A stretch of 64,000 nucleotides of DNA from Bacteroidetes bacterium UBA2364. GTDB lineage: Bacteria > Bacteroidota > Rhodothermia > Rhodothermales > UBA2364. The stretch is from positions 8,639 through 72,638 of the forward strand of contig DDTM01000068.1 in NCBI GenBank assembly GCA_002344075.1, read 5' to 3'. Under the pieces are notes generated by a model. That model had not been told where the DNA came from, ran no database searches, and saw only the letters and a program-made list of their open reading frames with translations. The position numbers and the translations under genes are program-made. Positions within the stretch are counted from its first letter, which is position 1. Each line of letters opens with the position of its first letter. Of the stretch, positions 18,701 through 27,267 are shown piece by piece.

Positions 18701-19687
18701 GCCAATGTTTATCTTATCTTCTTCCCTGAACCACCGCCCAGTCGTTTGGGTGAAGGTAACCGGATTGTTTTGAGTGGGTGCAGTGGCTGTCTTTACAAGA
18801 TTGGGAGTGGTCTCATCCACACGGATGAAATAAATGTTTTCATTGCTAAAATCATGTAAAAAATGCTCCCATAAGTTTTGATCGGTATTATAAAGCCATC
18901 CTTTGGGGCCATTTCCATAAAAGACAACACCATCCGAAAGAACGGAAACGGAAACAGGTGAAAGGTCTCCAGGTCGTGGGTCGCAATTTATGGCTGGTAA
19001 CATTTTACCTCCGTTGCCATATACCTGCACTTTGGCCCAGTCTATGGTTCCTGTTACGCCCAAGCCTTGTAAATAGGCGGCATCAATTTTATAAAGCCCT
19101 TCTTCGGTGACGGAAAAGCGAAACCAGCGCCCTTGTGCAAGCGCACTTTTGGCCGTTGACATGTGGGCATTGCTGCAGGCTTTATTTTTGGATAAGGCAT
19201 CATTTTTGCCGAAGCGCACTGTGATAAGGTATTCGGTGTAGCGATATAGAAGCCGTTGTTCCTTGTCGTAGGAAAGAAGGTTGGCAGAGAGGGTGACCGC
19301 AGGTTTTTTTCGTTCGATTCCCAGTTGCCCAATGTTGGCCAAACCGTTGGTATAGCCTTCAAATAAGGATTGGTTTGCAATATCTTGCACTGATAGGGTT
19401 TCATAGCGCGTTCCAGAAACCTCTAATGTGGGGCGAGAGTGTGTGGGCAAGAAAATTTGTTCAGAAACAATGGTCCAGCCTTCTGTAAGTGCGAGAAGGA
19501 CTTGTTCTGCCGTTTTTGCCTTCAGGTTTTCTGGGTTTATCCCGTTTTTCCAAGTGGCATGAACCCTAAAGATGGCTTTATTTTCATCTTGAGACAGGCG
19601 TTCAATGTGAACCTGTTGGCCATACAATGCACTGGCAAGTGCTGCAACAAGCTGCAATCCAAAAAGAGAAAAAAAACGACTTAGCAT
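15752..19687 (-). CDS. porU: Type IX secretion system sortase PorU (C25 gingipain family)
   Basis: 1311 residues with a signal peptide (~1-24). The C25 peptidase domain occupies about 540-920: the catalytic His is in WNYSGHGGYEAL (~803) and the nucleophile Cys in TATCSFGHWDY (~838), followed by FNLFGDPTMRVG, a conserved family segment. Downstream are beta-sandwich domains, including a FlgD-like YPNPTMGPTRFVL ... YQWDGKDEDGD ... MGVYLYKAKI module. PorU cleaves the T9SS C-terminal signal and attaches cargo to A-LPS at the cell surface. Length and order fit known PorU proteins. It is the first gene of a minus-strand series running to porV and the cargo gene. Confidence 0.9.
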   Translation of the reverse strand: MLSRFFSLFGLQLVAALASALYGQQVHIERLSQDENKAIFRVHATWKNGINPENLKAKTAEQVLLALTEGWTIVSEQIFLPTHSRPTLEVSGTRYETLSVQDIANQSLFEGYTNGLANIGQLGIERKKPAVTLSANLLSYDKEQRLLYRYTEYLITVRFGKNDALSKNKACSNAHMSTAKSALAQGRWFRFSVTEEGLYKIDAAYLQGLGVTGTIDWAKVQVYGNGGKMLPAINCDPRPGDLSPVSVSVLSDGVVFYGNGPKGWLYNTDQNLWEHFLHDFSNENIYFIRVDETTPNLVKTATAPTQNNPVTFTQTTGRWFREEDKINIGSDSGSGLDWLGQEVLGGGSITVVDQVFDGLASGPVQYRARIAARANPGAQVSATSGNSTLLQFTSRIVDLNQSLGVKASGESFSFTHTAVAGSKQTIQFRLAKTDNDPRFWMDWIEAFYPQDLVATNQYLRFATPQGEKGEMIFALSGFASTPTVWDITDGKDTRQLPVSQSGSNYLVRMNIADTPRELVAFVPTAITYKKPGTGSAVANQNLHGITTIPAFVIVTPTEFKSQAENLAEYRRSQGITTEVVEIHQIINEFSGGVMDMRAMRDYFKFLYDKDTEDIFKYVLFFGDGHFDYRNINGTANTLKNWIPVYQTDESFDEITSFTSDDYFGLLDDQEGEWLWLFDSSSSFERMDIGIGRFVVQSAAQAAGVIQKIKHYENPKNFGAWRTRFTFIADDEIAGSRQPESDLHTQNADMIARLLEDMAPDLNLHKIYAMSYNPVTTVNGRRVPEAKDEIFRAFNEGTLVWNYSGHGGYEALADEKLVLLEELNELTNLDTLPIIVTATCSFGHWDYADKQSGAEVAFLNADGGAIAVFTTVRPVYTTSSLDSLNPGLNRQLTIQMVSREPNGLPQRFGDVLRKTKNTTAGSQDNNRKFNLFGDPTMRVGLPTLKTVVSTINEKPLTDNVQIKALDKVEIKGEVIQQNGQRATDFSGKVDLMVYDAPRQITLRDAQYIPGGQYKIYRDLIFRGRASVKNGQYALTFVTPKDISYSNTNGRISLYAAGTQTDAIGHSLRIVIGGTATNPIKDLKGPEIQLFLNDTTFVSGGITHKKPRLIAKLFDENGLNTVGTGIGHELLLVINGDEQNARNLSEFFVGNENSYQRGIVSYALPELATGTHTLTLKAWDVSNNSTLATLDFVVADEQQLEIRNLANYPNPTMGPTRFVLEHNQIPGRAARAEIKIFSLSGRLIRTIGTDELLPSGILVGSTLQYQWDGKDEDGDTPAMGVYLYKAKIEITDEAIELPNKQVAELIEKLVIIR

Positions 19688-19893
19688 GAAAGTTACGATT
19701 ACGTTTGCGGATAAATCCGAACACCTTGTCCCGATCGGGTTTTTAATCTGGGTTCGTAAATAAAGATGGTATCAGAAAGGCAATAGTAACTTTGGTTGCA
19801 AACGTATGGCGTGACGAAATTTGATGATTAAATCAGAATATTGATGATTTGGTTCCCGTGAAATTGTAATTTAATCTGTAAATGGTTTAAAAA

Positions 19894-19933
19894 TAGTCAT
19901 TTAGAGGGTTTAAATAGTTCCTCTAAATGACTA
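19894..19933 (-). terminator. Intrinsic terminator for the minus-strand MBL/LON genes
   Basis: Perfect 14-bp stem TAGTCATTTAGAGG (19894-19907) / CCTCTAAATGACTA (19920-19933) with a 12-base loop; on the minus strand it runs into TTTTTAAA. It lies ~80 bases after the MBL-fold gene stop. The rest of the 328-base gap 19688-20015 has no gene; the porU promoter should lie between 19688 and ~19890. Confidence 0.7.
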
Positions 19934-20015
19934 AAAGGGGCCTGTAATCAATAATGTTATATGTGAAGAAATGGTGTTTAAGTTAGGTCGTGGGGCTGCA
20001 TCTGGTGGTTGCCTT

Positions 20016-20873
20016 CTATAGATCGTATAGGGGGCGAGGATGTATGCCAATTGGCCCGCGCTCCGTCCATACAATATCTGATATTTCGGAGAGTGGATCA
20101 TGGTCATACATTATTTTCCAATTTTGTTCGGCTGCTTGTTTTAGAAACAGGTCTTTTTCAGCGATGGTTACCAATGGCTCGAGGTCGTATCCCATCACCC
20201 ATATAGAAGGTACGTGCGCCACTGTAGGGATTAAGTCTGCCGTAAAAACTAAAGTTTGGGATTGATCCGAAACCTTGATCATTTGTTGACCGGGCGTGTG
20301 GCCATGTATAACCAGTGTTTCGATCCCTTCAAACAAAGTGCCGGAGCCAGGTTGAAATTGTAGTTGTCCAGAATCGGCAAGGGGTGCTAAGTTTTCATGT
20401 AAAAATGAATTTCGTTCGCGGATATTCGGTTTTTGGGTCGCCCAATCCCAATGTGTGGCTTGGACATGATATACCGCATTGGGGAAGGTTGTCACCAATT
20501 TGCCGTCTTTTCTTGTGGTACTACCGCCTGCGTGGTCGAAATGTAAATGAGAAAGAATGACGTCGGTCACATCTTCCGGCTGTATATCATGGTTCTTCAG
20601 CGAGCGCCGGAGGTTGAACATTTCGGTATCTACAGCATAAATGTCGCTAAATTTTGCATTGAATTTATCTCCAAGGCCATTGTCTATCAAAATGACGCGG
20701 TTGTTTCCGACCAAGAGCAAGCAACGCATGTTCATTGGAATGCGGTTGCGTGCATCCGCCTGAAGATATTTTTCCCACATGGGCTTGGGGATAATCCCAA
20801 ACATAGCGCCGCCATCTAAGCCAAAGCGACCGCTTTCGATGGTGTATAGTTCGTATCCAGCAATTTGTGGCAT
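20016..20873 (-). CDS. MBL-fold metallohydrolase
   Basis: 285 residues. The zinc-binding motif SHLHFDHAGG (~109-118) is the HxHxDH signature, followed by a histidine at HGHTPGQQM (~193) and an aspartate at FTADLIP (~213), completing a two-metal site. It resembles quorum-quenching-lactonase/YtnP-like proteins, but the substrate cannot be assigned. There is no signal peptide, so it is cytoplasmic. The ATG shares one base with the stop of the LON-domain gene upstream, indicating coexpression. Confidence 0.75.
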   Translation of the reverse strand: MPQIAGYELYTIESGRFGLDGGAMFGIIPKPMWEKYLQADARNRIPMNMRCLLLVGNNRVILIDNGLGDKFNAKFSDIYAVDTEMFNLRRSLKNHDIQPEDVTDVILSHLHFDHAGGSTTRKDGKLVTTFPNAVYHVQATHWDWATQKPNIRERNSFLHENLAPLADSGQLQFQPGSGTLFEGIETLVIHGHTPGQQMIKVSDQSQTLVFTADLIPTVAHVPSIWVMGYDLEPLVTIAEKDLFLKQAAEQNWKIMYDHDPLSEISDIVWTERGPIGIHPRPLYDL

Positions 20874-21541
20874 TAGTCTAAGTTGTCTTGGTTATGGTCT
20901 AAATCTGGAAAAATGTTTTCGAAATGCCCGTCGGACTGAATAAGTCGTTTGGTTTCAGCCATTTCGGAGGCTTCGGGGATGTATTTTGTAAGATAATCTG
21001 ATAAAAAGCTTAGTCGTTCTACTTCCGAGCCAATTTGGAGTAAAATTTGTTTTTGCTCTGGCTTTAGCGGGAGATTACGACCCACCACAAATGAAAGTCG
21101 GTCTTCTTCTGGATTTAAGAGCAGGTGTTGTTTTTGGTGTAGGGCCTCCATCCATTTTGTGTATAGGGCCAGAAAGCGCAATTTTAATGATTGTGGAATT
21201 GTTGCCTCTTTATCTACTAACCACGTTACATCAGCCGTAAAGTATGCAAATTCTTGTTGGATCTTGTTGATTTGGAACCGTTCCTGACCCCGCACCAAAA
21301 TATCTCTTTTCCCGTCTTCATATTCTTTGATCTTACGGACGATAATAGCGCTACAACCTGTTTGGGTAATCCCATTGTTATAGGTTAATACCATCCCGAA
21401 AGGAGATTGTGTAGTCAGGCAATGATGTATCATATCTTTATACTTGGGTTCAAAAATATGCAAAGGGAGTTGCTCGGTTGGAAACAAGACCATTGGTAAT
21501 GGAAAGATTGGAATTATTTGGGGTGTGTTCATTGGTGGCAT
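20873..21541 (-). CDS. LON N-terminal (substrate-binding) domain protein
   Basis: 222 residues. The N-terminal IIPIFPLPMVLFPTEQLPLHIFEPKYKDM is the classic start of the LON substrate-binding domain, followed by FGMVLTYNNG and GQERFQI. There is no AAA or protease domain, so this is a stand-alone LON-SB protein, widespread in bacteria with unclear function. A second in-frame ATG (21532) gives MNTPQII and could be the true start. It is transcribed with the downstream MBL-fold gene. Confidence 0.8.
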   Translation of the reverse strand: MPPMNTPQIIPIFPLPMVLFPTEQLPLHIFEPKYKDMIHHCLTTQSPFGMVLTYNNGITQTGCSAIIVRKIKEYEDGKRDILVRGQERFQINKIQQEFAYFTADVTWLVDKEATIPQSLKLRFLALYTKWMEALHQKQHLLLNPEEDRLSFVVGRNLPLKPEQKQILLQIGSEVERLSFLSDYLTKYIPEASEMAETKRLIQSDGHFENIFPDLDHNQDNLD

Positions 21542-21604
21542 ATGGCGATATACGCTTTATATATTGTAGTCTTAGGCAGTACCTTCGGGTGGGTCTTCAT
21601 AAAC

Positions 21605-21633
21605 AAAAAAGGGCAACAATCGTGCCCCCTTTC
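21605..21633 (-). terminator. Intrinsic terminator after plsY
   Basis: On the minus strand AAAGGGGGCACGATTGTTGCCC forms a GC stem (GGGCA/TGCCC) and runs directly into CTTTTTTG. It lies ~25 bases after the plsY stop and before the LON gene start, separating the two transcripts. Confidence 0.65.
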
Positions 21634-21656
21634 TGTTATAAAACCAACTAATGTGG

Positions 21657-22298
21657 TTAGTTCTTCTTTTTAAAACTGTTCTCTGAACCAGCCATTAGCC
21701 TTTTAATATTGGCGCGATGAGCAAAGACAATCAATGCAGAAAGGCCGATGGTAAACCAAATGGCAACCGGAGAAAAATTATACAGCCCTGTTTCATCCAT
21801 AATCACAAATGCAAAAGGGATGGCCAGTGCAGACAAAATAGAACTTAGCGAAACATAACCTGTGATCGAAACAATCAGGATAAATACTGGTAAACCGATC
21901 AAGATGCCTCCGGGTAACGTACCCAGTACCATTCCCATCCCTGTTGCAACGCCTTTTCCACCACGAAAACCAGCAAAAATCGTCCAGATATGACCAATTA
22001 CAGCAGCCAACCCCGCCATATACATGACGGCATGATATTTCTCCGAAATGGGTAATGCTTCTCCGCCTATCCGAATTTGAGAAATAAACAAGGCGGCAAC
22101 GAGTCCTTTCATTACATCAACTACAACCACAATAAGTGCGGCATTCCGCCCCAAAATTCGATACGTATTTGTTCCGCCAGCATTCCCACTGCCATGCTCG
22201 CGGATGTCTATACCTTTTAATAATTTGCTAATGACAATACTTGTGGGAATGGAACCTACTAGATAGCTAAGGGAAAGAATGATGACTAAGGATAACAT
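21657..22298 (-). CDS. plsY: Acyl-phosphate:glycerol-3-phosphate acyltransferase PlsY
   Basis: Start at 22298 gives MLSLVIILSLSYLVGSIPTS, the normal PlsY N-terminus (213 residues); the frame stays open 17 codons further upstream into the preceding gene. PlsY motifs are visible: GSIPTS (motif 1 area), EHGSGNAGGTNTYRILG (motif 2) and FRGGKGVATGMG (motif 3). It is a polytopic inner-membrane enzyme that transfers an acyl group from acyl-phosphate to G3P, the first step of phospholipid synthesis. The gene directly upstream encodes a FakA-FakB fusion, whose product (acyl-phosphate) is PlsY's substrate. Confidence 0.9.
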   Translation of the reverse strand: MLSLVIILSLSYLVGSIPTSIVISKLLKGIDIREHGSGNAGGTNTYRILGRNAALIVVVVDVMKGLVAALFISQIRIGGEALPISEKYHAVMYMAGLAAVIGHIWTIFAGFRGGKGVATGMGMVLGTLPGGILIGLPVFILIVSITGYVSLSSILSALAIPFAFVIMDETGLYNFSPVAIWFTIGLSALIVFAHRANIKRLMAGSENSFKKKN

Positions 22299-22320
22299 AT
22301 AATTTTGGTTGGTGAATGAA

Positions 22321-24123
22321 TTATGCGGGTGGGAGAAAGGCGATGCCAATCAGTCCTGGTCCGCCGTGAATCGAAAGCGCAGGAGACAATGGAACGCTGA
22401 AACACTCAGTTGGTTCATACCGACTACGCAGCCATTGGATGACTTCGTTGCATTTTTCGGGTGCGGCAGCATGGCCCACAGACATCATCAGCCCTTTTTG
22501 AGTGCCAACTCGTTTTTCGATTATCTTTAGCAATTGAAGATACACATCTTGTGTACCAATAGCCCTACCAACTGCCTCAATCTTCCCTTTTTCACCAAAA
22601 TTAATCACAGGTCGGATGTTGAGGAACCTACCCATCAACCCTTTTAAATAGCTGACACGTCCTCCTTTAATTAAAAACTCGACAGTGGGCAGGGCGACAT
22701 ATACTTCCAAACGTTTTACATCTGCTTTTAAAGCATCAATCACTTCTTTTCGCGACACTCCGCGCCTAATTCTTCGGACGGTATTCAAGGCAAGCAGGCC
22801 TGTAGCAATGGAAACGGCTTCTGCATCTACGATCTCTATCCGATCTCCAAAGCGATGCGCTGCACGTCGGGCAGACTGGATGGTTCCGCTATACATTTCA
22901 GGAATATGAAGCGAAATAGCAGCTTCATAGTGCGACATTACATGGGCATAAACCCGATCAAAATCGGCAGGGGAGGGTTGAGATGTTCGAGGGTGATTGG
23001 GGTCGGTTTGTAATTTCCGGAAGAAGGTTTCTGCGTCTATGGTAACGCGATCTATGTATTCTTTGTCGCCAAAACTAAGCCGTACCGGAACCACATGAAT
23101 ATTGTATTGCTCCATGAGTTCGGGCGGCAAATCGCAAGCACTATCCACCACAAGGGCCAATGCAGCGGTCTCTTGCCCAAAAGCATCTCGCGCTTGTACG
23201 CGCATATCATCCGCTTTTTGCTGAGACACGGTTCCTATGGTTTCTAATGCCTCAAATATGCGAATGGGGGTATCGGTATGAATATGAATGCGCATTTTTT
23301 GTGAACTGCCTGCAATCACCAGAGAATCTCCCATTTCGGCCAGAAGTTGGCGGATTTGCATGGTTTCCAGACGTTCCCCATGTATCATGCACTCGGTACA
23401 ATATCTAAAGGTGATGTCGTGCGAATCATGCTCAATATGGGCTTCTGCTGGCAGGTCGTCTTGTTCGGCAAGCTCCAACTCGCGATCAATGCGGCCATTT
23501 TTTATATACTCAAGCGCACCTTCCAATAAATAGACGAAGCCTTGGGCGCCTGCATCCACCACGCCTGCTTTTTTGAGTTCCGCTAATTGTTCAGGTGTAC
23601 GCTTCAGCGATTCTCGCGCCCGCTCCACTCCATGCTCAAAAAGGTCGAGGAAATCTTTTTTTGTAGGTGCATGATGCAGGATATAGGTTGACCAGTCCTG
23701 AATGACAGTCAATATTGTTCCTTCTTTTGGTTCAGAAACGGCTTCTCGTGCCCAAGCCGAGCCTTGTGCTACTGCATGGGCAAATTCCTCGGTGGTTGTG
23801 TGTAATTTGCCTTGTAGTTCATGGGCAAGCCCTTGAAAAAATTGTGCAAGAATGGCGCCAGAGTTGCCACGTGCCCCCAAAAGTGCTGCATCAGCAATGC
23901 CTTCACTTATTTCTGATACGGTATGACTACGGAGCGAAGAAAGCCTGTCGAATACCCCCCGCATGGTAAAGGCCATATTGGTACCTGTATCACCGTCTGG
24001 CACGGGAAATACATTGATATCGTTCAAGGATTGTTGCTGGCCAATTAGCCAACGTGCGGCGGCAAGGGTACATCGCCGGAGCCTTCTGCCATCAATGTAG
24101 CGGATGCGTATGAGGGATGTCAT
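22321..24123 (-). CDS. Fatty acid kinase fusion: DAK2 (FakA-like) + DegV (FakB-like)
   Basis: Start at 24123 (MTSLIRIRYIDG), ~600 residues. Residues ~10-215 are a DAK2 kinase domain: NVFPVPDGDTGTNMAFTM supplies the Mg/ATP aspartates and LLGARGNSGAILAQFFQG the nucleotide loop; VVDAGAQGFVYLLEGAL closes it. Residues ~220-305 match the FakA middle domain (FRYCTECMIHG, RIHIHTD). From ~310 a complete DegV domain follows (VVDSACDLP, TSQPSPADF, FLIKGGRVSYL), the fatty-acid-binding FakB fold. In Firmicutes FakA and FakB are separate and phosphorylate exogenous fatty acids. Here kinase and acyl carrier are one chain, beside plsY. Confidence 0.83.
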   Translation of the reverse strand: MTSLIRIRYIDGRRLRRCTLAAARWLIGQQQSLNDINVFPVPDGDTGTNMAFTMRGVFDRLSSLRSHTVSEISEGIADAALLGARGNSGAILAQFFQGLAHELQGKLHTTTEEFAHAVAQGSAWAREAVSEPKEGTILTVIQDWSTYILHHAPTKKDFLDLFEHGVERARESLKRTPEQLAELKKAGVVDAGAQGFVYLLEGALEYIKNGRIDRELELAEQDDLPAEAHIEHDSHDITFRYCTECMIHGERLETMQIRQLLAEMGDSLVIAGSSQKMRIHIHTDTPIRIFEALETIGTVSQQKADDMRVQARDAFGQETAALALVVDSACDLPPELMEQYNIHVVPVRLSFGDKEYIDRVTIDAETFFRKLQTDPNHPRTSQPSPADFDRVYAHVMSHYEAAISLHIPEMYSGTIQSARRAAHRFGDRIEIVDAEAVSIATGLLALNTVRRIRRGVSRKEVIDALKADVKRLEVYVALPTVEFLIKGGRVSYLKGLMGRFLNIRPVINFGEKGKIEAVGRAIGTQDVYLQLLKIIEKRVGTQKGLMMSVGHAAAPEKCNEVIQWLRSRYEPTECFSVPLSPALSIHGGPGLIGIAFLPPA

Positions 24124-24275
24124 GGGCGTAGGGTTAGGTTGATGAAATATACGACAAACCGCATGCAATGAAAACCCTTTCATGAAACCGTGTCGGATTG
24201 TTCAAGTATGACGATTGGCCCAATTTTCGCATCAATGAAGGCCAATTCCCTAAGCTGACTTTTAAAAATAGTTTT

Positions 24276-25526
24276 ATGAATGCAATTGGTTGGTTTATTC
24301 TTGTGGCCGTATTGATCGCCCATGTTATTGATACCTTGGCAGAGTGGCTTAATATGCGTGCTGCAGATACGGTGTTACCTCCTGCATTGGTGCATTTGTA
24401 TGATGAAGAAGCCTATGAAAAAGCACAAACCTATCTAAAATCCAATACCCGATTTGGCATGTTCAAGCGTGTATTGGATCTTGTGGCCTTATTGCTTTTT
24501 TGGTTTTTAGGCGGGTTTGGATGGTTAGATGTGGTGGCCCGCAGTTTTGGATGGGGTGAAATTGCTACCGGATTGTTGTTTGTAGGCGGACTGGTTTTGT
24601 TAAATGGGGTGATGGGTTTACCCTTTGGTTGGTATCACACATTTGTTATAGAAGAGCGTTTTGGTTTCAATAAGACTACACCTAAAACGTTTTGGATGGA
24701 CCGGATTAAGGCACTTGTATTGGGGTTATTGATTGGCGTTCCTGTTCTTGTGTTGGTACTCTGGCTTTTAGGTAAAATGGGCGAGTCTGCATGGCTTTAC
24801 GTATGGGGGGCCATTACCCTCATTTCTTTGGCCTTGCAATACATTGCACCAACATGGATTATGCCCTTTTTTAATACCTTTAAGCCATTACAAGCCAATG
24901 ACCCGCTTCGGCAAGCGGTTTTATCATATGCCCACAACGTTTCGTTCCCGCTCACCAATATCTTAGTGATGGATGGCTCTCGACGGTCTTCAAAAGCCAA
25001 TGCGTTCTTTACCGGATTTGGAAAAAACCGCCGTATCGCATTATTTGATACCTTGATTGCTGATCACACAATCCCTGAACTTACCGCGATTGTGGCTCAT
25101 GAAGTGGGGCATTATAAGCATCGTCACTTGCTGAAAGGGATGATAACTGGTATCTTGCAGACGGGGGCGTATCTGTTTGTATTGTCGCTTTGTATAAAAT
25201 TACCGGGGTTGTATGCGGCTTTTGGGTTGGAGCAACAAAGTGTATATGCGGGATTGGTGTTTTTTGGCTTACTTTTTTCGCCAATTGAGTTTTTATTGGG
25301 TATGTTGAGTAATTATTTCTCCCGAAAGCATGAATTTGAAGCCGATGCTTATGCCTTAGAAACGGCCCCAGAGCCGGAAGCATTGGGAGAAGCCTTGAAA
25401 AAAATGTCTGTAAAACACCTTACAAACCTAAATCCCCATCCACTTTTTGTATTTTTGAACCATTCGCATCCGCCTCTTCTGCAAAGACTCGCGGCTATGG
25501 AGCGTATTTTACTAGTCAAACCATAA
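24276..25526 (+). CDS. M48 family metallopeptidase (Ste24/CAAX protease 1-like)
   Basis: Start at ATG 24276 (MNAIGWFILV) preferred; the frame is open upstream from a TTG at 24198. ~416 residues, the usual Ste24 length. Several transmembrane helices surround the catalytic motif AHEVGHYKHRH (HExxH) near residue 275; the third zinc ligand is the Glu in RKHEFEADAYAL (~352). Ste24-type enzymes are membrane proteases; in bacteria the prenyl substrate is absent and the role is probably membrane-protein quality control. It is divergent from the FakA-FakB gene and overlaps the next gene by one base (TAATG). Confidence 0.85.
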   Translation: MNAIGWFILVAVLIAHVIDTLAEWLNMRAADTVLPPALVHLYDEEAYEKAQTYLKSNTRFGMFKRVLDLVALLLFWFLGGFGWLDVVARSFGWGEIATGLLFVGGLVLLNGVMGLPFGWYHTFVIEERFGFNKTTPKTFWMDRIKALVLGLLIGVPVLVLVLWLLGKMGESAWLYVWGAITLISLALQYIAPTWIMPFFNTFKPLQANDPLRQAVLSYAHNVSFPLTNILVMDGSRRSSKANAFFTGFGKNRRIALFDTLIADHTIPELTAIVAHEVGHYKHRHLLKGMITGILQTGAYLFVLSLCIKLPGLYAAFGLEQQSVYAGLVFFGLLFSPIEFLLGMLSNYFSRKHEFEADAYALETAPEPEALGEALKKMSVKHLTNLNPHPLFVFLNHSHPPLLQRLAAMERILLVKP

Positions 25527-26923
25527 TGCCCGTGGAAACAGCCATCTTCCGATACAAGTCCCGCTTCGAGGTTCCGGCAAAAGTGCTGTTCGACTGGCAC
25601 AAGACCGAAGGTGCGCTTGGTCGCATGATTCCACCGTGGCAACATGCACGGGTGATAGCTCATGGCGGTATTCGGGATGGGCAAAAAACGGTCATTAAAA
25701 TGGGCATACCGGGAACACCCTTTCGCCGAAAATGGGTGGCGGAACATGTGGACTATAAAGAAGGTGTTTCGTTTGCTGATATCCAACGCAAAGGACCTTT
25801 TGCCTATTGGAAACACCTCCATAAAGTGACCGAAGCAGGTGAAGGCGCTTGTTTTTTAGAAGATGAAATCCAATTCAAATTACCGTTTTCCGAGATATCA
25901 CATCGGCTGTTTCTAAAAGGGGTCATGAAAACCTTGGAACGTGCGTTTGCATACCGACATCGAATTCTTGCGCATGATCTTGGGGTATTCAAGCGCTATC
26001 CTATTCCTCCTAAACGTATTTTGGTCAGCGGGAGCAATGGCCTTATAGGCGAGGCGTTGGTTGGTTTTTTATCCGGCGCCGGTCACGAGGTCTTGCGTTT
26101 AGTACGTTATCCCTCTCAAAAGAATAATGAGGTCTTCGTCAATCCTGAAACCCACTTTATCAATGAGTTTCAAGTGGAAGGCATTGATGCCGTAATTCAT
26201 CTTGCGGGAGAAAATGTGGGTAAACGTTGGTCTGCAAAACGGAAAGAACGCATCCTAAAAAGTCGTCAAGGTTTGACGGCAATGTTGGCACAAACAGTAG
26301 TAAAACTAAAAAAGAAGCCGGAGGTATTTATATCCGCATCAGCAATTGGTCTGTACGGCGAAGTTCATCAGCGTCCTGCCACAGAGCAGACCCGTCAAGG
26401 TGCGGGCTTTCTGGCAGAAGTGGTTAAAGAATGGGAGGCCGCTGCGGAACCCATTAAAAAAGCAGGAATCCGGCTGGTATATACTCGGTTTGGCGTGGTG
26501 CTTTCTATGAAAGGGGGGGCGCTGAGAAAATTATTATTACCGTTTAAATGGGGTGTGGGTGGTCCTGTTGGGTCTGGAAATCAATACATGAGTTGGATTG
26601 CCATTGATGACGCGCTTTCGGCCATTTATCATGTTTTATATCAAAATACGGTGACAGGGCCTGTGAATGTCGTGTCACCAAACCCCGTGACAAATGCCGA
26701 ATTCTCCCGCATACTTGGTAAAGTGTTGCGTCGTCCGGCCTTTTTTACGGTTCCGGAAAAAATAATCCGCTTCTTATTTGGGGAAATGGGCGAAGAAACC
26801 ATTCTGCAAAGCCAAAATATTGAACCCAAACGATTACGATACCAAAGTTTTGAGTTTGCATTCCCTAACCTGAAGCAAGCCTTGGAACATCTCTTAGGAC
26901 AAAAAGCCCGGAGGAGCCTGTGA
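25526..26923 (+). CDS. TIGR01777-family SDR epimerase with N-terminal SRPBCC domain
   Basis: 465 residues. Residues ~1-155 form a START/SRPBCC-like ligand-binding domain (FEVPAKVLFDWHKTEGALGRM ... FLEDEIQFKLP). From ~165 an atypical short-chain dehydrogenase begins with the Rossmann motif ILVSGSNGLIGEALVGFL and contains VIHLAGENVGKRWS and ISASAIGLYG, typical of the YfcH/TIGR01777 family. The fusion of the two domains is common in this family. The substrate is unknown; family names mentioning cell-division inhibition are not well supported. It is in an operon with the M48 gene and the small gene downstream (4-base overlap, GTGA). Confidence 0.8.
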   Translation: MPVETAIFRYKSRFEVPAKVLFDWHKTEGALGRMIPPWQHARVIAHGGIRDGQKTVIKMGIPGTPFRRKWVAEHVDYKEGVSFADIQRKGPFAYWKHLHKVTEAGEGACFLEDEIQFKLPFSEISHRLFLKGVMKTLERAFAYRHRILAHDLGVFKRYPIPPKRILVSGSNGLIGEALVGFLSGAGHEVLRLVRYPSQKNNEVFVNPETHFINEFQVEGIDAVIHLAGENVGKRWSAKRKERILKSRQGLTAMLAQTVVKLKKKPEVFISASAIGLYGEVHQRPATEQTRQGAGFLAEVVKEWEAAAEPIKKAGIRLVYTRFGVVLSMKGGALRKLLLPFKWGVGGPVGSGNQYMSWIAIDDALSAIYHVLYQNTVTGPVNVVSPNPVTNAEFSRILGKVLRRPAFFTVPEKIIRFLFGEMGEETILQSQNIEPKRLRYQSFEFAFPNLKQALEHLLGQKARRSL

Positions 26924-27237
26924 AGGAAGAATCGTCGGATTTGGCCCGGATGGCAGCAAGGCCATTTGGTTTGGAGGTTGCAGAAAATAATTGGGATGTC
27001 GAAACGCTTCGTAATACATTGGCTGTCCGTATTTCTTGGTTGCTCACACACCGGCGAGAAGAATTGTTGGGTATTCTTTATCGTATAGATGTACGAGAAT
27101 CTGAAGTCAAGCGCATCCTTACCTTTGCCGCGATAGACGAAATTCCAGTATTACTTGCTGAACTTATTTTGGAAAAGCTAAGGGAAAAATTGGTGTATCG
27201 GAAAAAATATCCACCCGAAAAGGAGATGGAATGGTAA
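26920..27237 (+). CDS. Small conserved-looking hypothetical protein
   Basis: 105 residues starting at GTG 26920, overlapping the previous stop by four bases. It is charged and helical throughout, with a motif RITLAVRISWLL-like region (TLAVRISWLLTHRREELL) and a Leu-rich heptad pattern to ILEKLREKL near the end, possibly a small coiled-coil or helical bundle. No signal peptide. I do not recognise the family. Its coupling to the SDR gene supports that it is real. Confidence 0.6.
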   Translation: MKEESSDLARMAARPFGLEVAENNWDVETLRNTLAVRISWLLTHRREELLGILYRIDVRESEVKRILTFAAIDEIPVLLAELILEKLREKLVYRKKYPPEKEMEW

Positions 27238-27267
27238 TTCGTTGTTGTAAAAAATGAGACTTAAAAC

